A stretch of 64,000 nucleotides of DNA from Ignavibacteriales bacterium UBA1304 (lineage in GTDB: Bacteria; Bacteroidota; Ignavibacteria; Ignavibacteriales; Ignavibacteriaceae). The position numbers and the translations under genes are program-made. The notes below the pieces were generated by a model that was given only the letters and a program-made list of their open reading frames with translations, searched no databases and was not told the origin of the DNA. Location of the stretch: the NCBI GenBank assembly GCA_002307295.1, contig DBTY01000017.1, forward strand, positions 155,495-219,494, written 5' to 3'. Numbering within the stretch: the first letter of the stretch is position 1; each line of letters begins with the position of its first letter. This document shows positions 59,069-64,000 of this stretch, piece by piece.

Positions 59069-59818
59069 TTAACCGAACCGGCCGCGAACGTAATCTTCCG
59101 TTTGCTTTTTAGCCGGAGACATAAATATTTTGCTTGTAACGTCAAACTCAACTAACTCGCCAATGTAAAAGAACGCCGTATAATCGCTTACTCTGGCGGC
59201 CTGCTGCATATTGTGAGTAACAATAACAATTGTATAATCTTTCTTTAGTTCAAAAATTAAATCTTCAATTTTAGTAGTAGAAATAGGGTCAAGCGCGCTT
59301 GCCGGCTCATCCATTAGAATAACTTCAGGGTCTACGGCAAGAGTTCTTGCTATGCAGAGCCTCTGCTGTTGACCGCCGGAAAGATTAGCTCCGGAGTCGT
59401 CTAAGTTATCCTTTACTTCGTCCCACAAAGCCGCTTGTTTCAAGCATTTTTCTACAATTGGAGCGATAATTTTTTTGTTTCTGATGCCGTTCAGTCTAAG
59501 GCCTGCGGCAACGTTATTAAATATTGACATAGTTGGGAATGGGTTCGGTTTTTGAAAAACCATTCCGACTCTCTTACGCAGTAAAACAGGATCTTTTTTA
59601 GATAATTCCTCATTATCCATCATAATTGATCCGGTAATAGAACCGCCGACAACTTCGTGCATTCTGTTTAGGCATCTGATAAAAGTAGATTTGCCGCATC
59701 CGGAAGGACCGATAATAGCTACGGCTTTGTTCTTTGGGATATCTAAAGAGATATTATGAAGAACTTTGGTTTTACCATAGTAAGCGTCAAGATTCTTTAT
59801 TGATAATTTTATATCCAT
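59069..59818 (-). CDS. pstB: Phosphate ABC transporter ATPase PstB
   Basis: ATPase of the high-affinity phosphate importer. Walker A GPSGCGKSTFIRCLNRM (about residues 36-52), signature LSGGQQQRLCIARTLA, Walker B VILMDEPASALDP and the switch His in VTHNMQQAARVSD are intact. The 249-residue length is standard. It lies 12 bp from pstA and 19 bp from phoU. Confidence 0.97.
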   Translation of the reverse strand: MDIKLSIKNLDAYYGKTKVLHNISLDIPKNKAVAIIGPSGCGKSTFIRCLNRMHEVVGGSITGSIMMDNEELSKKDPVLLRKRVGMVFQKPNPFPTMSIFNNVAAGLRLNGIRNKKIIAPIVEKCLKQAALWDEVKDNLDDSGANLSGGQQQRLCIARTLAVDPEVILMDEPASALDPISTTKIEDLIFELKKDYTIVIVTHNMQQAARVSDYTAFFYIGELVEFDVTSKIFMSPAKKQTEDYVRGRFG

Positions 59819-59830
59819 AAGTTAAAAGAC

Positions 59831-60697
59831 CTAATTCGTTTTATATTTTGATCTGGTTATAATTCTAAATAGTAAACTAAGAATGGAAATCAGTAGTATT
59901 AGAACTAAAGCAGCCGTCCAGGCTTGTTGATTCCAGTCTTCAAATGGGGATTTTGCGTAATCGTAAATATAGACGGTCAACGAAGCCATTGGCTGTCCGA
60001 TATTGGTAGACCAAAATCTGTTTCCCAAAGCTGTAAAAAGCAAAGGAGCGGTTTCGCCGGCTGCGCGTGATAACCCCAACAGTACGCCGGTCGCTATTCC
60101 TTTCCATGCAGTTCTTAAAACAATTGCAATAGTCGTTTTCCATTTAGGCAATCCAAGAGCCAATCCCGCTTCGCGTAAGGAACTTGGAACAAGCCGTATC
60201 ATTTCTTCGGTAGTTCGTGTAATAGTTGGTATTACAAGTATGCCAAGCGCTATACCGCCTGCAAGAGCCGAAAAATGCTTCATTGGAATGACTATCATAG
60301 TATAAGCTACAACGCCGACAACAATTGAAGGCACGCCGCTTAATACGTCGGTCATAAATCTGACCAAAAATCCAAATTTATTATTGCCAAACTCAGCTAA
60401 GTATGTGCCAGATAGAATGCCTATTGGTATGCCGATAGCGCCGCCTAATCCAATTAAGATTAATGTGCCCATAATTGCATTTGCCATTCCACCGCCAGAC
60501 TCGCCGACCGGCTTGGGCATTGCCACAAAGAAATTAAAATTAAAGTAAGTAACGCCCTTAGAAATTGTATAATAAAAAATAAAGATAAGGGGAATGATTG
60601 CCGCTAAAGCCGCAATAAACGTGAGCGACATCATTATAGAACTTGTAATTTTTTTTCTATAAAAGAAATATTTTGAATCCATCAGCTTGTTTTCCAT
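59831..60697 (-). CDS. pstA: Phosphate ABC transporter permease PstA
   Basis: One of the two membrane subunits of the importer. Six membrane segments; the ABC-interaction (EAA) loop reads LREAGLALGLPKWKTTIAIVLRTAW, and the RAAGETAPLLFTA motif follows. The first start overlaps pstC by 16 bases; another ATG five codons later at 60682 shares one base with the pstC stop (TGATG), and either is possible. Length 288 residues from the first start. Confidence 0.95.
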   Translation of the reverse strand: MENKLMDSKYFFYRKKITSSIMMSLTFIAALAAIIPLIFIFYYTISKGVTYFNFNFFVAMPKPVGESGGGMANAIMGTLILIGLGGAIGIPIGILSGTYLAEFGNNKFGFLVRFMTDVLSGVPSIVVGVVAYTMIVIPMKHFSALAGGIALGILVIPTITRTTEEMIRLVPSSLREAGLALGLPKWKTTIAIVLRTAWKGIATGVLLGLSRAAGETAPLLFTALGNRFWSTNIGQPMASLTVYIYDYAKSPFEDWNQQAWTAALVLILLISILSLLFRIITRSKYKTN

Positions 60698-61662
60698 TTT
60701 CTGCTCATGCTCCAGACTAATAATCTTGCCAGCGCATTAATAACAATTGTAATTACAAAAAGAACTAAAGCCAGTTCAGTCAATGCGCTTAAATATAATT
60801 GCGAGGTGGCTTCAGTAAATTCATTAGCTATCACGCTTGCCATAGTGTAAGAGGGGTCGAACAATGAAGGAGAAATTAAAGCTCTGTTGCCAATAACCAT
60901 GGTTACCGCCATTGTTTCGCCAATTGCTCTGCCAAGCCCAAGCATTGTTGCGCCAAGTATACCAGACTTAGCGTCTTTTAATACTATAAGAGTAGACTGC
61001 CATCTGGTTGCGCCAAGAGCTAACGCCGCTTCGCGTTGAGAGTAAGGGATGGATTTTAGCACGTCTCTGGAGATTGATGAAATTATCGGCAGGGTCATTA
61101 TTGCTAAAATCAATACCGCGGCCAACATGCCAAACCCGTAAGGCGCGCCTGTGAATATTGGCAGATAGCCAAACTTTTCTGATAAATAAGGCTCGACTGA
61201 TTGTCTAAGCCAGGGGACTAAAACAAATATTCCCCAAAGACCATATATAACGCTTGGAATTCCGGCAAGAAGCTCAACTAAAAATGAGACTGGTTTTTCT
61301 AACCAATCCGGAGCAATTTCCGCCAAAAATATTGCAATTCCTATGCTTAACGGAAGAGCTATTATCAAAGCTAATGCTGAAGACACTACCGTTCCGTAAA
61401 TAATAGGCAGAGCGCCGTAAATTTCCTGTACCGGATCCCACGTAGAGCTGGATAAAAAGCCCCAGCCGAACTTTGCTATAGAAAGCCGGGAACCCTGATA
61501 CATCTCGTATCCCATCAAAATTACTAGTAAAAAAACTGACACTGTAAATAACAGTGTCAGTTTTTCAAATATAAAGTCGCCCATGTTGTGCGAACTTATT
61601 AATTTTCTGGTGAGTTTGTCTTTTATAGAATCGCTTAATTCGTTATTCATTGATGAACTCAT
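60682..61662 (-). CDS. pstC: Phosphate ABC transporter permease PstC
   Basis: Second membrane subunit. The 326-residue protein has a 30-residue polar N-terminus, then six membrane segments. The conserved segments WDPVQEIYGALPIIYGT, ELLAGIPSVIYGLWG and the EAA loop QREAALALGATRWQSTLIVL followed by RAIGETMAVTMVIGN are present. The gene starts four bases after the pstS stop and overlaps pstA. Confidence 0.96.
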   Translation of the reverse strand: MSSSMNNELSDSIKDKLTRKLISSHNMGDFIFEKLTLLFTVSVFLLVILMGYEMYQGSRLSIAKFGWGFLSSSTWDPVQEIYGALPIIYGTVVSSALALIIALPLSIGIAIFLAEIAPDWLEKPVSFLVELLAGIPSVIYGLWGIFVLVPWLRQSVEPYLSEKFGYLPIFTGAPYGFGMLAAVLILAIMTLPIISSISRDVLKSIPYSQREAALALGATRWQSTLIVLKDAKSGILGATMLGLGRAIGETMAVTMVIGNRALISPSLFDPSYTMASVIANEFTEATSQLYLSALTELALVLFVITIVINALARLLVWSMSRKWKTS

Positions 61663-61666
61663 CAGT

Positions 61667-62713
61667 TTATTTTATTTTTTTACCGTTAGCAGTTATTAAA
61701 GCTATTCTTTTTTCGCAAAGTTTTACAACTTGTTTAGGAAGCGGAGCGTAGTATAAACCTGTTGCATAAGCCTGACCTTTAGTTAAAGACCACTTTAAGA
61801 ATTTTACTAATTCAGCAGCTTTAGCTCCGTCTTTCATATTCTGATAAACCAACAACCATGTATAACCTGAGATTGGATATGAATCTTTGCCGCCTGCATC
61901 AGTGATTGAAACGCGAAGATCAGCAGGTGTGTTTTTTGCATATCCTTCAGCAGCTGCGCTAACTGAAGCGAAAGAAGGTTCGATAAATTTACCAGTTTTG
62001 TTTTTCATATTAGCATAGTGGATTCCGTTTTTTACTGCGTAAGCTAATTCAACATAACCAATTGCGCCTTCTGTCTGTTTAACTATACCTGCAACTCCGT
62101 CGTTGCCTTTGCCGCCTAAACCTACAGGCCAGTTAACTGACGTGCCTTTACCAACTTTACCTGACCAGTCTTTGCTAACTTTAGCTAAATAATCAGTGAA
62201 GATAAAAGAAGTTCCGCTGCCGTCTGATCTGTGAGCTACAACAATAGCTTTGTTTGGCAGATTAAGTTTTGGATTAAGTTTTTTAATTGCGTTATCGTTC
62301 CATTTTGTAATTTTACCAAGGTAAATTTCAGATAGAGTATAACCGTCTAAGTTTAATCCTTTGCCGATTCCAGGCAGGTTGTAGCTAATAACAACTGCGC
62401 CTAAAACTGTAGGAATATGAAGAACTTCTGAACCCTGTTTGCTTTTAGCTTCTGATAATTGCTGGTCGGTCATTGGACCGTCAGTCGCGCCAAAATCTAC
62501 AGTGCCTTCGGTGATTTGTTTGATACCGCCGCCGCTGCCAATTGCCTGATAATTGAACTGAACGCCGGTCATGTTTTTATACTGATCGAACCATTTTGAG
62601 TAGATTACTGCCGGGAAGGTAGCTCCTGCGCCGTTTAACTGCAATTGCGCGTTAGCGACAACTGACATGGAAAGCGTTAAGAGCAGTCCTGCTAAAATTG
62701 ATTTTACTTTCAT
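61667..62713 (-). CDS. pstS: Phosphate-binding protein PstS
   Basis: Periplasmic binding protein of the importer. The signal peptide ends VANAQ at about residue 22, with no lipobox. Phosphate-contact motifs are GAGATFPAVIYSKW, GSGGGIKQITEGTVDFGATD and HRSDGSGTSFIFTDYL. It is 348 residues long. It lies between the porin (29 bp) and pstC (four bp). Confidence 0.97.
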   Translation of the reverse strand: MKVKSILAGLLLTLSMSVVANAQLQLNGAGATFPAVIYSKWFDQYKNMTGVQFNYQAIGSGGGIKQITEGTVDFGATDGPMTDQQLSEAKSKQGSEVLHIPTVLGAVVISYNLPGIGKGLNLDGYTLSEIYLGKITKWNDNAIKKLNPKLNLPNKAIVVAHRSDGSGTSFIFTDYLAKVSKDWSGKVGKGTSVNWPVGLGGKGNDGVAGIVKQTEGAIGYVELAYAVKNGIHYANMKNKTGKFIEPSFASVSAAAEGYAKNTPADLRVSITDAGGKDSYPISGYTWLLVYQNMKDGAKAAELVKFLKWSLTKGQAYATGLYYAPLPKQVVKLCEKRIALITANGKKIK

Positions 62714-62742
62714 TTCTTTTTGTTCCTTTTAATTTATAATAA

Positions 62743-63810
62743 TTAGAATGATATTGCCATTGTAACTTTGCCCTGGAAATCTTTAGTAGATGTAGAGCCG
62801 TTTAATTTTGGAGCTGTCTGATAGGTTAAAACTTCGATATTTGGGATAATGCTAACATTTTTAGCTACTTTGAAGTCTAATCCGGCAACAATCAAGCTGG
62901 TTCCGTCGTTGTCTTTATCTGTATTGGGATCGTAATTGTCATATCTTGCAACAACTCTGATTTTTTCTGTTAAGCTTGCCCATGCCCAAAAAGATAATCC
63001 TAATGTGCTCTGATTTTTTAATGCAGTAGTAGAATTTGCCTGGTTGTAGCCATTCTGGATGCTTCTTGTAAATCCTTCAAAACCAACTGCAAAATCGCTT
63101 TTTAGTTGATAATTTAAGAAAAGACCTGCAACAACAGCGTCGTTTGATTTTAAGGATTTATCAAATTTATCAGTTACCTGAGCTTTTGAAGCATAATCAA
63201 AGTAACCTGTAGCCTGGAAGCCTTCAGCAGGTTTAACCTGAACTAAAGCATAATATCTTTTATATTTATCTGTTTCTGAAGCATTGCCGGAATTGTTGGC
63301 AATTTTTACCCAATAGTTAACTGAACCGCTTTCGGTAATTTTACCGCGTAAGTCAACTCCTAAGTCTCTTGAAGAAACAATTCCATTATAATCCATAATA
63401 GTTTTTTCAACTGAACGATAACCCCAGGCTGCTTCTGCGATATCAAAAGCAGGAGTAGGGGAAACGCCGAAGGTCAAGTCCGATCCGGTAAAAACGCCTT
63501 TCCATTTGATGTATGCGTCTTTAACCATTACGCCAATTTTACCGCCTGCGGTATTTGAATTTGCGCTTTGATCTGATTCTAATCTGAAACGAGCGTCAAA
63601 ATTATCTGCGACTGCATAATCAGCCGTTATGTAAATTCTTCTAAACTGAAAGCCGTTTAAGTCCTTTTTTGCTCCGTCAGAGTTATCTATATTGTAGTAG
63701 TAATCGCCAAACATCAAACCGCTTAATTTGACTTTGTCTTTAACTTCTTGCGCAAAACTTGTAGAAAGCGCCAAGAGCAAAATTAACAGTAAACTTTTTA
63801 TATCTTTCAT
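62743..63810 (-). CDS. Phosphate-selective porin (OprP/OprO-like)
   Basis: Outer-membrane beta-barrel channel that lets phosphate enter the periplasm. The 355-residue protein has a signal peptide ending STSFAQ, then alternating strand text such as FQFRRIYITADYAVADNFDARFRLE, and ends KDFQGKVTMAISF with a terminal aromatic beta-signal. The ATG at 63810 is chosen: AAGGAG lies 11 bases upstream, whereas a GTG at 63822 would fall on the ribosome site itself. It is first in the pst operon and would raise uptake under phosphate starvation. Confidence 0.88.
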   Translation of the reverse strand: MKDIKSLLLILLLALSTSFAQEVKDKVKLSGLMFGDYYYNIDNSDGAKKDLNGFQFRRIYITADYAVADNFDARFRLESDQSANSNTAGGKIGVMVKDAYIKWKGVFTGSDLTFGVSPTPAFDIAEAAWGYRSVEKTIMDYNGIVSSRDLGVDLRGKITESGSVNYWVKIANNSGNASETDKYKRYYALVQVKPAEGFQATGYFDYASKAQVTDKFDKSLKSNDAVVAGLFLNYQLKSDFAVGFEGFTRSIQNGYNQANSTTALKNQSTLGLSFWAWASLTEKIRVVARYDNYDPNTDKDNDGTSLIVAGLDFKVAKNVSIIPNIEVLTYQTAPKLNGSTSTKDFQGKVTMAISF

Positions 63811-63864
63811 ATGTCGAACCACTCCTTTTTGTTTTAATTATGTACCGCAAGTTTAACAGTTTAA

Positions 63865-63903
63865 TGTTAACTCCTTGTTACCTTAATGTTAACAAATTGT
63901 TAC
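63865..63903 (-). promoter_or_regulatory. Pho-box-like array: four TTAACA-type hexamers at 11-bp period
   Basis: On the minus strand the hexamers are GTAACA (63898-63903), TTAACA (63887-63892), GTAACA (63876-63881) and TTAACA (63865-63870), each separated by exactly five bases. This is the layout of the PhoP box of Bacillus subtilis, direct TTAACA-like repeats spaced by about five bases. It lies 55 bp upstream of the porin start at the head of the pst operon. Confidence 0.75.
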
Positions 63904-64000
63904 GGATGACGATTCTGTTTTTTAGCGGTTCTTTATTGCGGACAAAAAGCGGACTTTGCAGGATGAATTGAGTCGTTCACATCCGTCCAAAACGAAGAAA

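Overview
The window reads as chromosomal DNA from a member of the Ignavibacteria / Chlorobi side of the Bacteroidota. Four secreted proteins end in a type IX secretion sorting domain with the NYPNPFNPTT-type opening that is abundant in Ignavibacteria and Melioribacter. The sequence is AT-rich, genes are tightly packed, and several genes have clear Shine-Dalgarno sequences (htpG, dps, the pst porin), which is unlike most Bacteroidia. No rRNA, tRNA or CRISPR array was seen. Placement below class level is inference.

Layout. 1-3.2 kb: the 3' part of ettA, then an accessory patch with a REP-associated tyrosine transposase (RAYT), REP palindromes, a 19-bp tandem array and a probably frameshifted membrane gene lying between two copies of the RAYT 5' end. 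3.2-8.8 kb: htpG, then an operon of a sugar nucleotidyltransferase, metK and ahcY. 8.8-11.9 kb: a peroxide-defence cluster of oxyR facing dps-katA, with an OxyR-type site in between. 11.9-17 kb: glgA, a TIGR01777 epimerase, rpiB and pgi. 17-21.1 kb: three T9SS-exported beta-propeller-like proteins. 21.3-28.2 kb: a SUF operon (sufB-C-D-S-U, sufT-like, bacilliredoxin, Rrf2 regulator). 28.3-31.5 kb: OPT transporter, RsmI-like methylase and a beheaded beta-barrel gene. 31.6-33.3 kb: an overlapping XRE-ImmA / PIN toxin-antitoxin-like pair. 33.5-41 kb: YbiT-type ABC-F protein, P-type ATPase, a TIGR02391 protein, M23 peptidase, lipoprotein and CPBP protease. 41-46 kb: DodA-like dioxygenase, YceI, SnoaL-like lipoprotein, AraC regulator, cysteine hydrolase and lipoproteins. 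46-49 kb: dxr-rseP. 49-55.3 kb: DUF2971 protein, membrane protein, PycB-like carboxyltransferase, FAD oxidoreductase, and a ferredoxin/DUF4405 pair. 55.3-58.3 kb: a small cargo region bracketed by a duplicated phoU 3' end. 58.4-63.8 kb: a phosphate operon (porin, pstS-C-A-B, phoU) behind four TTAACA-like hexamers spaced exactly 11 bp apart.

Systems. SAM is made and its by-product recycled by metK and ahcY. The peroxide cluster combines a two-cysteine sensor, an iron-sequestering mini-ferritin and a catalase. The SUF operon ends with a three-cysteine Rrf2 protein that probably senses Fe-S status. The pst operon joins outer-membrane uptake, periplasmic binding, inner-membrane transport and signalling control.

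The most unusual structures are the phoU 3'-end duplication, whose two copies differ only synonymously in the coding part, suggesting an island using phoU as its attachment site; the RAYT locus with a REP palindrome inside its own coding sequence; the Pho-box-like array; and the overlapping XRE-ImmA/PIN pair behind a repeated TTGACA element.
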